Positions 32,175 to 40,641 of a stretch of 64,000 nt of DNA are shown one piece after another. The notes below the pieces were generated by a model. It was not told the origin of the DNA and searched no databases. It worked only from the letters and a program-made list of their open reading frames with translations. A program made the position numbers and the translations under genes. Source of the stretch: Prolixibacteraceae bacterium (lineage in GTDB: Bacteria; Bacteroidota; Bacteroidia; Bacteroidales; Prolixibacteraceae); contig JAQUIJ010000001.1 of NCBI GenBank assembly GCA_028683385.1, forward strand, positions 310,001 to 374,000. The letters are read 5' to 3'. Every line of letters starts with the position of its first letter. Position 1 is the first letter of the stretch.

Positions 32175-35100
32175 ATGAAAAAAAAACGAATCAGGGTACC
32201 TGTGCCTAACCGCGTGCTCTCTAAACTATGGAAAATTATGCGCCTAAGTGTATTTTTTTTACTCCTTTTTGTTGCACAAACCTTTGCAACAGTTACTTAC
32301 TCTCAAGAAACTCGCCTAACATTTAAAATGCAAAGCGCAAAAGTGATCGACATTCTGAATAAGATTGAAAATGAAAGTCAATTCTACTTTCTGTTCAATC
32401 AGAAAATGGTAGATGTTGAACGCCAGGTCAGTATTGAAGTAAAAAACGAAAGTATCGACAAAATTCTAACACGGATTTTCGAAAATACAAATGTCAGTTA
32501 TCTGGTAAAAGACCGTCAGATTGTTTTAACGACAGCTATTCCTGAAGCCAATCTTACGGATCAACAAAAATCTATTTCAGGAAAAGTTACAGACTCTTCA
32601 GGGGGCACACTACCAGGTGTTTCTGTAGTTGTAAAAGGAACTACTACCGGAAGTATAACTGATATGAATGGGGACTATTCTATTTCCAACATTCCGGCAA
32701 ATGCAGTTTTGCAATTTTCTTTTGTTGGGATGAAATCTCAGGAGGTAATCGTTGGTAGTAAAACCACAGTTAATGTGTCACTTGTTGAAGATGCAATTGG
32801 TATCGAAGAAGTTATCGCTGTTGGATATGGAACCGTAAAGAAAAGAGATCTCACAGGTTCAATTTCTTCCATTAAGCGAGAAGAAATTGGTTTGTTACCA
32901 ACCAACAATGCTTTAAGTTCATTACAAGGGAAAATTTCCGGATTAGATTTAACAAAAACTGATGGTCAGGCTGGTGCAGGACTTACATTTGCACTTCGCG
33001 GAACGCGCTCGCTTAACGCCGACAATAGCCCTCTTATTTTGGTAGATGGGATATCTTATGGTTCAACGCTTGATATAAACCCTTCTGATATTGAATCGAT
33101 TGAGGTTTTAAAAGATGCTTCCTCAACAGCTATTTATGGTTCGAGAGGTGCAAATGGAGTAATCCTGGTAACCACTAAAAAAGGGAAATCAGGAGACGCA
33201 GTAATCTCTTTTAATTCATACTATGCAACACAAAACCCTTCAGGTTTAGCCAACATACAAACAGGAGAAGAATATGTGGCTTTTAAACGCGAGGCATATC
33301 GGACACAGGGTATTACTGATGACACCAAAATATTTAATGCTGATGAGTTAACCGGAATAAAAAATGGGGAATTCACCAATTGGATGAACGAATGTCTTAA
33401 AAATGGATTTGTACAGAGCAATGAACTGAACATTACCGGAGGAACAGAAAAGACGACCTTTAACCTTTCTGCAGGTTTATATAATGAGCATGGCTTATTA
33501 AAGAATGATGAATTTAAGCGTTACAATGGATCTGTTGGATTAACCCATTCTTTATCAAAAAATTTAAAGATTGGGGCGAATGTACTTTACTCATTCAAAG
33601 ATAACGACAAACGATACGATCCACTGAATCAGGCAAATAAAGTAATTCCGATCGGAAAACCTTACGATGATAACGGGAACATTATCATTCATCCGATATT
33701 GGGAAGCGCTTATAATATGAGTCCGTTGGCTGACGAAATACCTGGAAGTTATGTGGACAATAGAATAAACAAACGAATATTCTTTTCATCTTCCATCGAT
33801 TGGAACATCTTAAAAAACCTGGTGTTCAAAAGCTCGTTGGGATTGGATATACAAGATGGACGGCGTGGATATTTTATTGGTAAAAATACAATTAGTGGAG
33901 CTGGTGCTAAATCAACTTCCGGGGATGAAATAACTAATTATTTAGGAACCACTTTTGACAATACACTTACCTACTCCAGGACTATCGGTCTTAACGATTT
34001 TACGGTTCTCCTTGGAAGCAGTTATTTAAGTAGTAAATCTGAATCATTCACCGGAAAAGGAAACAATCAGGTTTCTGAAACAACCAGTTTTTATGACTTG
34101 AATTCGAATGCCATTGAAAAAACAATAGGAAGTAGCCTGGTTGAACAACAGATGATGTCTTATTTCGGTCGCTTGAATTATAAATATAAAGATCGCTATT
34201 TACTGACAGCATCATTGCGTGCTGATGGCTCGTCGGTACTCGCAACCGGCCACAAAATGGGATATTTCCCCTCAGTAGCTTTAGCATGGAGAATGAACGA
34301 AGAGTCGTTCTTAAAACATGTTGACGTAATTTCAAACTTAAAACTTCGAACCAGTTGGGGAGAAGCCGGAAACAGTGCAATTTCGCCCTACCAGACGTTA
34401 GGTGGATTAGGAAAAACGACTTATTCTTTTGACGAAACAGCAGCCTATGGTTATTACCCTAAAGCTTTGGCAAATGCAAATCTTAAATGGGAAACTACAC
34501 GCACAGTCAATCTGGCACTTGACTTTGGGTTCTTTAAAGATCGGGTGAATGGAACAATCGAGATCTATGAAAGTAATACCAGAGACTTGTTAATGTCAAG
34601 AGTTCTACCAGGAACTTCAGGTTTTTCGAGTGTGATGGAGAATATTGGTAAAACCAGAAACCGGGGAATTGAAATAGCGATAAATACAGTAAACTTTAGA
34701 AGCTCCGATCCCAAAGGATTTAACTGGACCAGCGATTTTACCTATTCAAAAAACAATGAAGAAATTGTAGAGCTGACAAATGGATCTGATCGTGATTTAG
34801 GGAACCTCTGGTTTGTTGGTAGTCCAATAAAAGTTTGGTACGATTATAAAAAGATTGGCATCTGGCAGTTGGGTGAAGAAGCTGAAGCTCTTAAATTCGG
34901 TCAGAAACCAGGTGAAATTAAAGTTGAAGATATCAATAAGGATGGAAAGATTGATGCAACTAACGACCGTGTAATTGTAGGTACACCCCGACCAAAATTT
35001 TCATTGGGATTCAATAATAAATTCTCTTATAAAGGGTTCGATCTGTCCACATTCATTTACGCACGTGTTGGACAAACGATTATGAGTGAGGCCAGTGGAA

Positions 35101-35450
35101 ACTATAAGATTAGTGGTATGGAAAATGGTCCTGTAGTCGATTACTGGACACCAGAAAATCCGACCAATTCACATCCACGCCCCGATCAAAGCAAAACGGC
35201 AAATTCGGCTTACATGAGCACATTATATTACGTTAGTGGGTCTTTCCTGAAAATCAGAGACATTACGTTAGGATATAGCTTTTCTTCGCATGTTGTTGAT
35301 CGGATCGGAATCTCAAAATTAAGATTCTACACCACCTGCAACAATTTTTTCACTTTTAGCAAGATGAAACCTTACGACCCCGAAAGAGGTGGCAGTATAT
35401 CATTTCCAATGACTCGTCAAGTTGTTCTTGGGGTAAATGTTAGTTTTTAA
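32175..35450 (+). CDS. SusC-family TonB-dependent receptor, PUL 1
   Basis: 1091 residues. A long basic lead and signal helix (about 17-40) precede an STN signalling domain (about 48-115, MQSAKVIDILNKIENESQFY), which marks receptors that talk to FecR. Then come a carboxypeptidase-regulatory-like domain (about 134-215, SVVVKGTTTGSITDMNGDYS), the plug (about 220-330, SLQGKISGLDLTKTDGQAGA, NADNSPLILVDGISYGSTLD) and the barrel ending in Phe. It imports oligosaccharides across the outer membrane together with the SusD-like lipoprotein 33 bases downstream. The substrate cannot be told from the sequence. Bases 32613-32652 are identical to the SusC gene of PUL 2. Confidence 0.96.
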   Translation: MKKKRIRVPVPNRVLSKLWKIMRLSVFFLLLFVAQTFATVTYSQETRLTFKMQSAKVIDILNKIENESQFYFLFNQKMVDVERQVSIEVKNESIDKILTRIFENTNVSYLVKDRQIVLTTAIPEANLTDQQKSISGKVTDSSGGTLPGVSVVVKGTTTGSITDMNGDYSISNIPANAVLQFSFVGMKSQEVIVGSKTTVNVSLVEDAIGIEEVIAVGYGTVKKRDLTGSISSIKREEIGLLPTNNALSSLQGKISGLDLTKTDGQAGAGLTFALRGTRSLNADNSPLILVDGISYGSTLDINPSDIESIEVLKDASSTAIYGSRGANGVILVTTKKGKSGDAVISFNSYYATQNPSGLANIQTGEEYVAFKREAYRTQGITDDTKIFNADELTGIKNGEFTNWMNECLKNGFVQSNELNITGGTEKTTFNLSAGLYNEHGLLKNDEFKRYNGSVGLTHSLSKNLKIGANVLYSFKDNDKRYDPLNQANKVIPIGKPYDDNGNIIIHPILGSAYNMSPLADEIPGSYVDNRINKRIFFSSSIDWNILKNLVFKSSLGLDIQDGRRGYFIGKNTISGAGAKSTSGDEITNYLGTTFDNTLTYSRTIGLNDFTVLLGSSYLSSKSESFTGKGNNQVSETTSFYDLNSNAIEKTIGSSLVEQQMMSYFGRLNYKYKDRYLLTASLRADGSSVLATGHKMGYFPSVALAWRMNEESFLKHVDVISNLKLRTSWGEAGNSAISPYQTLGGLGKTTYSFDETAAYGYYPKALANANLKWETTRTVNLALDFGFFKDRVNGTIEIYESNTRDLLMSRVLPGTSGFSSVMENIGKTRNRGIEIAINTVNFRSSDPKGFNWTSDFTYSKNNEEIVELTNGSDRDLGNLWFVGSPIKVWYDYKKIGIWQLGEEAEALKFGQKPGEIKVEDINKDGKIDATNDRVIVGTPRPKFSLGFNNKFSYKGFDLSTFIYARVGQTIMSEASGNYKISGMENGPVVDYWTPENPTNSHPRPDQSKTANSAYMSTLYYVSGSFLKIRDITLGYSFSSHVVDRIGISKLRFYTTCNNFFTFSKMKPYDPERGGSISFPMTRQVVLGVNVSF

Positions 35451-35483
35451 TATTTAGTATTAATATTTTTTAACAAGATAAAT

Positions 35484-37160
35484 ATGAAAAAGTTACATCT
35501 GTTTCTTCTTTCAATATTGGCCTTTAACCTCGTATCATGCGAACTGGAAGAGGTAAATCAAAGTGGGCTTACCGCCGATTCTTTTTATGTAACCGAAGTT
35601 GGAATCGAATCATTAGTAAACAGTTGCTATACTCCATTGCGCTTTTGGTACGGCAAAGAAGGTGGTGCTTCGATGACAGAATTGGGGACTGACCTGTTTT
35701 TAAAAGGTGGAGATTGCCACCATCCGGAAATGTCGATGTATGACCCTATAAATTTCAATAGCCAAAGCCCACTGATTCAAGTCTATTGGGATCGCTTCTA
35801 TGCCGCTATAAATTATTGCAATACAGCAATTAAACGAATTGATGCGTCCCCACTTTCGGCTTCCGTAAAGAAGTTAAGATTAGGCGAAGTCCAGTTTTTA
35901 AGGGCATTCTATTATTGGCACATTGTAGAAACCTGGGGTGGGGTTCATTTTACTCTCGATGAAACCAATGGGGTAATTACTACCGCCAACAAGACCTCGG
36001 TCGATAAGTTTTATGAACAAATTTTTATTGATCTTGATGCTTCCATTTCGAACCTTGAAAGCCAAACTGCTGCTGCCGGAGGACGTGTAACAAAGCCCGC
36101 AGCCGAAGCATTTAAAGCCCGTATGCTTCTTACCAGAGGAAAATATGCCGAAGCTGCAACTTTAGCAAAAAAAGTAATCAGCGATTATAACTTTAAACTA
36201 TACGACAACTATGCTTCGGTATGGTCTATGTCGGGAACAAATTACAATGGAGCGCTAAATTCAGAAGTAGTCTGGTTTGTCAATTACAGTACAGACAATA
36301 CGCTGAACACTGCAATGGACGATTATGATGGCAATAGTAAAGCTAACGCATTCCGGCCCGAAGGAGGAAACCAATTGTTTTTAATGTTCTGCCCTCGTTA
36401 CGATTTCCATGCAGGAATGCAAATTGACCTGAATGGTATTGGATTTCAGCGCTATGCCACATCGAAACACCTGCTATCAGTATTCAATTCTAAAATCGAC
36501 CAGCGTTATAACGGAACGTTTAGAGAGGTATGGAAAGCTAATGGCGGTGGTAAAGGAAAATATACCGATATGGTACAGGGTGATACTGCTATATATTGGA
36601 GCCACAATGTGTTATCAGCCGCGTATAAAGCAGCAAGGGCAACCCGTTTCGAAGTACAGGACATTAACGACATGTACAATGCCGATGGTTCGCTAAAAGA
36701 TAACCGCAACTTTATCGAAATGCAAAAACACGAGGATCCAACACGTGCCGCAGCTTTCGATTTCAGAAGCAAACGCGATGCATTTGTCATTCGGATTTCG
36801 GAAATGTACCTAATTGTTGCAGAAGCAGATATGCAAAACAACAACCTTGCCGAGGCCACCGATTACATGAACAGGCTGAGAACCAAACGAGCTGTACCCG
36901 GATCAGAAGAGGCCATGAAAATTACTTCGGCCGATTTGAATATTGATTTTATCCTTGATGAACGCGCCAGAGAACTTTGTGGTGAACAACTTCGCTGGTT
37001 CGATTTAAAAAGAACCAATAAGCTGATCGAGTATGTAAAAAAATACAATACCGATGGTGCTGCAAATATTCAAGCTTTTCACATGTTAAGGCCAATTCCA
37101 CAAACTCAACTGGATGCCATAACAAATAAAGATGAATTCACCCAAAACCCTGGTTATTAA
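35484..37160 (+). CDS. SusD/RagB-family glycan-binding lipoprotein, PUL 1
   Basis: 558 residues with lipoprotein signal MKKLHLFLLSILAFNLVSC (Cys19). The SusD fold is seen in NQSGLTADSFYVTEVGIESL, the TPR-like helices (KLRLGEVQFLRAFYYWHIVE, AAEAFKARMLLTRGKYAEAA) and the C-terminal RLTRELCGEQLRW-like segment ERARELCGEQLRWFDLKRT. It ends FTQNPGY, as SusD proteins usually do. It caps the SusC barrel and binds substrate on the cell surface. It is 33 bases from susC, and a stem-loop follows at 37179-37208 before the esterase. Confidence 0.95.
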   Translation: MKKLHLFLLSILAFNLVSCELEEVNQSGLTADSFYVTEVGIESLVNSCYTPLRFWYGKEGGASMTELGTDLFLKGGDCHHPEMSMYDPINFNSQSPLIQVYWDRFYAAINYCNTAIKRIDASPLSASVKKLRLGEVQFLRAFYYWHIVETWGGVHFTLDETNGVITTANKTSVDKFYEQIFIDLDASISNLESQTAAAGGRVTKPAAEAFKARMLLTRGKYAEAATLAKKVISDYNFKLYDNYASVWSMSGTNYNGALNSEVVWFVNYSTDNTLNTAMDDYDGNSKANAFRPEGGNQLFLMFCPRYDFHAGMQIDLNGIGFQRYATSKHLLSVFNSKIDQRYNGTFREVWKANGGGKGKYTDMVQGDTAIYWSHNVLSAAYKAARATRFEVQDINDMYNADGSLKDNRNFIEMQKHEDPTRAAAFDFRSKRDAFVIRISEMYLIVAEADMQNNNLAEATDYMNRLRTKRAVPGSEEAMKITSADLNIDFILDERARELCGEQLRWFDLKRTNKLIEYVKKYNTDGAANIQAFHMLRPIPQTQLDAITNKDEFTQNPGY

Positions 37161-37178
37161 TAATTGAGATCTATAATT

Positions 37179-37208
37179 CGGGCGAAGTTTTTCTGAGAAC
37201 TTCGCCCG
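37179..37208 (+). promoter_or_regulatory. Stem-loop after susD, PUL 1
   Basis: CGGGCGAAGTT (37179-37189) and AACTTCGCCCG (37198-37208) form a perfect 11-bp stem with an eight-base loop. The following bases (GATTATTCC) are only weakly T-rich, so it may be a leaky terminator or mRNA-stabilising hairpin between susD and the esterase. Confidence 0.6.
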
Positions 37209-37237
37209 GATTATTCCATTTAAATCTGAATTCATCC

Positions 37238-38227
37238 ATGAAATTATTCCATCTGGGTGCAATCTTGTCATTCCTTTCAATTTCAGGCTTTGCACAAACT
37301 CCTAAAATACTGCCCATACCTCGCGACACATCTTATACTTCTTATCAGACATGGTTAAAACTTAAAAATGAGTATCCTGAAATAAAAATTGTACGCGCCA
37401 AGCTTCCTTCAGGTGTTATTCCCATGCAAGATGTAGTTTATGCCACTTTGCCCAAAACAACTTTCGGTAAACGTGACTTACATCTTGATTTGTTTCGCCC
37501 TGAAAAAAGCGGCAAATATCCAGCATTAATAATGATCTTCGGAGGTGGCTGGCGGTCTGGAAACAAGTCCATGGATATACCTATGGCGCAACAAATTGCC
37601 GCTAATGGATATGTTACAGCGTGCATTGAGTATCGTCTTTCGCCCGAAGCTCTTTATCCGGCAGCCATCTACGACATTAAGGCTGCTATTAGGTTTCTAA
37701 GAAAGAATGCCAATAAATTCAATATTGATCCGGGAAAAATGGCGATATCAGGATGTTCTGCTGGCGGACAGTTGGCTGCTTTAGTCGGAATGACCAGTGA
37801 AATAAGGAAATTCGACGGTGATGAGGGAAACAGCAAGGTTTCAGCAAAGGTACAGGCCATCATCGACATAGATGGGATACTCGACTTTACTGATCCAAAT
37901 GAAAGTGCGAAGGATGATAATCCGGAAAGACGCTCTGCGGGGGCCTACTGGTTTGGGGCTACATTTAAGGAAGCTACTGAAAAGTGGATCGAAGCATCGC
38001 CATTGATTTATGCAGGTAAAGACACTCCACCAATTTTGTTTGTGAACAGCGCTCAACCACGGTTTCATGCCGGGCGCGATAGCGTAATAGCAATTCTAAA
38101 CAAGCATAGTATCTACTCCGAAGTACGGACAATTCCTAATACGCCACATAGTTTTTGGCTGTTTCATCCATGGTTCGAACCTACGGTTGATCAAATGGTA
38201 GGCTTTCTGGATAAAACATTAAAATAG
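37238..38227 (+). CDS. Secreted alpha/beta-hydrolase, carbohydrate-esterase-like
   Basis: 329 residues with a signal peptide (MKLFHLGAILSFLSISGFAQ). The fold is an alpha/beta hydrolase of the acetyl-xylan/feruloyl esterase type. The oxyanion segment is ALIMIFGGGWRSGNK, the nucleophile elbow GCSAGGQ holds Ser174, and the late motif NTPHSFWLFHPWF holds His304; Asp281 is a possible acid. It is the only enzyme of PUL 1 here, 77 bases after susD and separated by a stem-loop. It probably removes acyl groups from the imported glycan. The exact ester is unknown. A clear terminator follows at 38300. Confidence 0.85.
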   Translation: MKLFHLGAILSFLSISGFAQTPKILPIPRDTSYTSYQTWLKLKNEYPEIKIVRAKLPSGVIPMQDVVYATLPKTTFGKRDLHLDLFRPEKSGKYPALIMIFGGGWRSGNKSMDIPMAQQIAANGYVTACIEYRLSPEALYPAAIYDIKAAIRFLRKNANKFNIDPGKMAISGCSAGGQLAALVGMTSEIRKFDGDEGNSKVSAKVQAIIDIDGILDFTDPNESAKDDNPERRSAGAYWFGATFKEATEKWIEASPLIYAGKDTPPILFVNSAQPRFHAGRDSVIAILNKHSIYSEVRTIPNTPHSFWLFHPWFEPTVDQMVGFLDKTLK

Positions 38228-38299
38228 GATTAATTGAAAAACCAATTCTCCAGACTTATTCTATTCATAGTCATAGATAGTAGAATCAGTGTTAAGTTT

Positions 38300-38334
38300 G
38301 CCCCTTTGCTTTAGATAGCAAGGGGGCTTTTGTT
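38300..38334 (+). terminator. Rho-independent terminator closing PUL 1
   Basis: GCCCCTTTGCT (38300-38310) pairs with AGCAAGGGGGC (38317-38327), with one G-T pair and a six-base loop, followed by TTTTGTTT. It sits 72 bases after the esterase stop. The rest of the 257-base gap before the next sigma gene shows no gene. Confidence 0.85.
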
Positions 38335-38484
38335 TGTATAATAGATCGATATCGTTTCGACATGGGTCAGAAAGGTACCCATCAGCGGGAGGAGGAAAAT
38401 GCAATCATGCTTTTGCTGGAAGGAGTTTTTTAAAATCCTGATCTCACTTAAATTTTGTAGTTTTGGAGCAAATTCGAACTTGCT

Positions 38485-39081
38485 TTGACCCAAGAAACAA
38501 CTAACGAAGAACTCTTCATCGTAAAGAAAATGATTGACGGAGATATCGACTCCTTCAAGTATTTCTTTGACAAATACTATGACGATCTGTGCATTTTTGT
38601 TCATATTTACCTGCATGACAAATCTTTATCAGAAGAAATCGTTCAGGATATTTTCGTCTATTTTTGGGAAAACAGGGAAAAACTGAAGATCAGTACCTCG
38701 GTAAAGTCCTATTTATTTTCTGCTTCGAAGTTCAAAAGTCTGAACCTGCTACGCGACACCAAAACTCAGAAAAAAATTGTTGAAAAAATTGGTCGAATTG
38801 AGCCGATTTATACCCCTGATTATGAAAATTCATACATCGATATCGACGAATTTAAGAAGATTCTCGGCTCGGCTGTAGACCAGCTTGCGCCTAAATGCAG
38901 AGAAATATTTCTGCTGAGCAAACAAAAAGAGCTTAGCAATAAAGAAATTGCCGAACGACTTGGCATCTCGGTCAAAACTGTCGAAAACCAGATGACCATT
39001 GCGCTCAAAAAACTTCGGGAATACCTTACCCCATATCGCGAGAAAATATTCCTTCTTTTTCTTTTTCACTTTCTATCGTAG
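38485..39081 (+). CDS. ECF sigma factor of PUL 2
   Basis: 198 residues. The frame starts with TTG at 38485 (MTQETTNEELFIVKKMIDGD). An in-frame stop lies eight codons upstream, and the first internal ATG (Met16) would cut into the conserved start, so TTG is likely. Region 2 (FKYFFDKYYDDLCIFVHIYL, SEEIVQDIFVYFWENREKLK) and region 4 (SNKEIAERLGISVKTVENQM) are clear. It is separated from its FecR partner by 464 bases of dispersed repeats, unlike PUL 1 where the pair is close. It should control the SusCD pair at 40642-45480. Confidence 0.93.
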   Translation: MTQETTNEELFIVKKMIDGDIDSFKYFFDKYYDDLCIFVHIYLHDKSLSEEIVQDIFVYFWENREKLKISTSVKSYLFSASKFKSLNLLRDTKTQKKIVEKIGRIEPIYTPDYENSYIDIDEFKKILGSAVDQLAPKCREIFLLSKQKELSNKEIAERLGISVKTVENQMTIALKKLREYLTPYREKIFLLFLFHFLS

Positions 39082-39110
39082 TGCAATGTCAACTTAATAT
39101 TGTTGGGCAG

Positions 39111-39173
39111 GTCACCCGGAACTTGTTTCAGTGCCTCATCCGTGAAGAGATGCCGAAACAAGTTACCAATGAC
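39111..39173. repeat. Inverted pair of 'GAACTTGTTTC' intergenic repeat
   Basis: AACTTGTTTC (39120-39129) and GAAACAAGTT (39155-39164) face each other, with outer GTCAC and GTGAC/ATGAC-like ends. The unit resembles the dispersed element whose consensus is CTGAACTTGTTTCAG-CATCTC in many bacteria. Confidence 0.65.
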
Positions 39174-39182
39174 AGATTTCAC

Positions 39183-39323
39183 GAGAGATCCCTCACTTCG
39201 TTCGGGATGACAATTGCCAGTTTTACTGGGGTTTGGGCTGGGCGGCAAAGCCGCCCAGCCCAAACGTTCTCTTCGAACGAACCTATCATTCCGAATGAAA
39301 CGAAGTGGAATGAGGAATCTCTT
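39183..39323. repeat. Facing pair of 'CATTCCGAA...GAGGAATCTC' intergenic repeats
   Basis: The left copy (39183-39212) is on the minus strand and begins TCATCCCGAACGAAGTGAGG. The right copy (39286-39323) is on the plus strand and begins TCATTCCGAATGAAACGAAG. They enclose the perfect hairpin at 39231-39265. This is the familiar repeat found between genes in many Bacteroidota. Confidence 0.7.
39231..39265. repeat. Perfect 16-bp GC-rich hairpin
   Basis: The arms GTTTGGGCTGGGCGGC (39231-39246) and GCCGCCCAGCCCAAAC (39250-39265) are exact inverted copies around AAA. It is far more GC-rich than the surroundings and forms the core between the two facing repeats. Confidence 0.9.
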
Positions 39324-39545
39324 CTCCCTGTCACCACCACATTGTACCCAATTTTATTGGGGTGAGGTCTCTGCATGACATTGCGTCAAAAGTTTATTGA
39401 CACGATAGTAGCGCCAATCGAGGATATTGTAATGAATTGCCATTCGTTCTGATTATCTTTCTGACAACAATTTCCAGATTTTTCCAATTCATCTTGGGGG
39501 TACACCCACAGTTAAGTTACTTATACCTGAAAAGCAAAATATACA

Positions 39546-40523
39546 ATGAACCAAACCCCTTGGGAACAGATTCAAAATAAACTTCGGAATCCGAATGAGC
39601 CCGAAGAAGAAATACTCACCAACTGGCTAAATGAGGATGATGAGAACAGTGCCGTTTTAGATGATCTGAAGGTTATCTATTCCATAACCGGAAATGTTCC
39701 GGAGTCTTTTACTCCTCAAAAAGAACGGGCCTGGGAAAATGTTGTAACCCGAATTTCAACAAAAAAACAAAAGACCGTGATTGTTCGATTCATGCTTCGA
39801 ATTGCCGCGTCTATTTTGTTAGTTGCTCTGGGCGTTAGTGGAAGTTTGTTTCTGCAAAACCAACCCGACAAATCGTTCACCGAAGTTTATTCACCCTACG
39901 GGCATAAAACAATGGTTTTACTTCCCGACAGTTCGCAGGTTTGGTTAAACGGGAATTCGAGATTGAGGTATAGAGCCAACTTCCTGGAATCGAGATATGT
40001 CGAATTAACAGGTGAGGGACTTTTTAAAGTCACCAAAAACCCCAAAAGTTTATTTACAGTAAATTCCAAAAATTTACAACTCGAGGTATATGGAACCACA
40101 TTCAATGTAAAATCATATCCTGAGGATAATGTTTCGGAAGTGGCCCTGGTTGAAGGAAGCGTTGGTCTTTTTCACAACAAGCAACTGATGAAAAAAATGG
40201 TTCCTGGAGAAGTGATTGCCTATGATGTTCAAGAAGATAAATTCAGCCACCCACAAAGTGACATTAACCAAATTACATCGTGGAGAAATGACGAACTGGT
40301 TATTGAAAATGAAACGTTTGAAAACGTAATTAAATACCTGGGACGATGGTATGGTGTCGAAATTACGCTGGATGAATCACTAATGGGTAATTCAAAATTA
40401 AGCTTCAAGGTGAAAACAGAAAGCCTGATTGAACTTCTCTCGATTATTGACCATATCACCCCCGTCAAATACGAGATCAATGGTAAACAAGTAAAACTTT
40501 ATAAAAAAAGAACAGCTAATTAA
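39546..40523 (+). CDS. FecR-type anti-sigma factor of PUL 2
   Basis: 325 residues. The cytoplasmic anti-sigma part covers about 1-75 (MNQTPWEQIQNKLRNPNEPE). One membrane helix lies at about 82-102 (IAASILLVALGVSGSLFL). The FecR domain covers about 112-210 (GHKTMVLLPDSSQVWLNGNS, VYGTTFNVKSYPEDNVSEVA), and a C-terminal STN-like domain about 250-325 (LVIENETFENVIKYLGRWYG). It should restrain the sigma factor at 38485-39081 and be released by the STN domain of the SusC at 40642. A stem-loop follows 20 bases after the stop. Confidence 0.93.
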   Translation: MNQTPWEQIQNKLRNPNEPEEEILTNWLNEDDENSAVLDDLKVIYSITGNVPESFTPQKERAWENVVTRISTKKQKTVIVRFMLRIAASILLVALGVSGSLFLQNQPDKSFTEVYSPYGHKTMVLLPDSSQVWLNGNSRLRYRANFLESRYVELTGEGLFKVTKNPKSLFTVNSKNLQLEVYGTTFNVKSYPEDNVSEVALVEGSVGLFHNKQLMKKMVPGEVIAYDVQEDKFSHPQSDINQITSWRNDELVIENETFENVIKYLGRWYGVEITLDESLMGNSKLSFKVKTESLIELLSIIDHITPVKYEINGKQVKLYKKRTAN

Positions 40524-40542
40524 ATGACCACGAGTTAAAAAC

Positions 40543-40574
40543 AAGAAGGTTTGCCGACAAAGACAAACCTTCTT
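40543..40574 (+). promoter_or_regulatory. Stem-loop between fecR and susC, PUL 2
   Basis: AAGAAGGTTTG (40543-40553) and CAAACCTTCTT (40564-40574) are perfect inverted copies with a ten-base loop, followed by AGAAATC, not a T-run. The position equals that of the stem-loop at 32088-32116 in PUL 1. Confidence 0.6.
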
Positions 40575-40641
40575 AGAAATCAATTTTTATTAATCGCAAA
40601 TTTCACAAAACTAAAGCGCCAACTCCATGTCATTGTGAAAA

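Larger units (their letters stand above)
39082..39545. other. Gene-free stretch filled with dispersed inverted repeats
   Basis: 464 bases between the sigma and FecR genes of PUL 2. Bases 39111-39380 are a mosaic of repeat units, listed separately. The rest (39381-39545) may hold the FecR promoter, but I recognised no clear boxes. No believable gene is present. A minus-strand frame across 39066-39263 encodes NCHPERSEGS, the well-known translation of this repeat type rather than a protein. Confidence 0.7.

Noticed and set aside
39066-39263. Minus-strand open frame with NCHPERSEGS
   Set aside because: This peptide is the usual translation of a dispersed intergenic repeat, and the frame overlaps the sigma gene end. 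It is not a gene.
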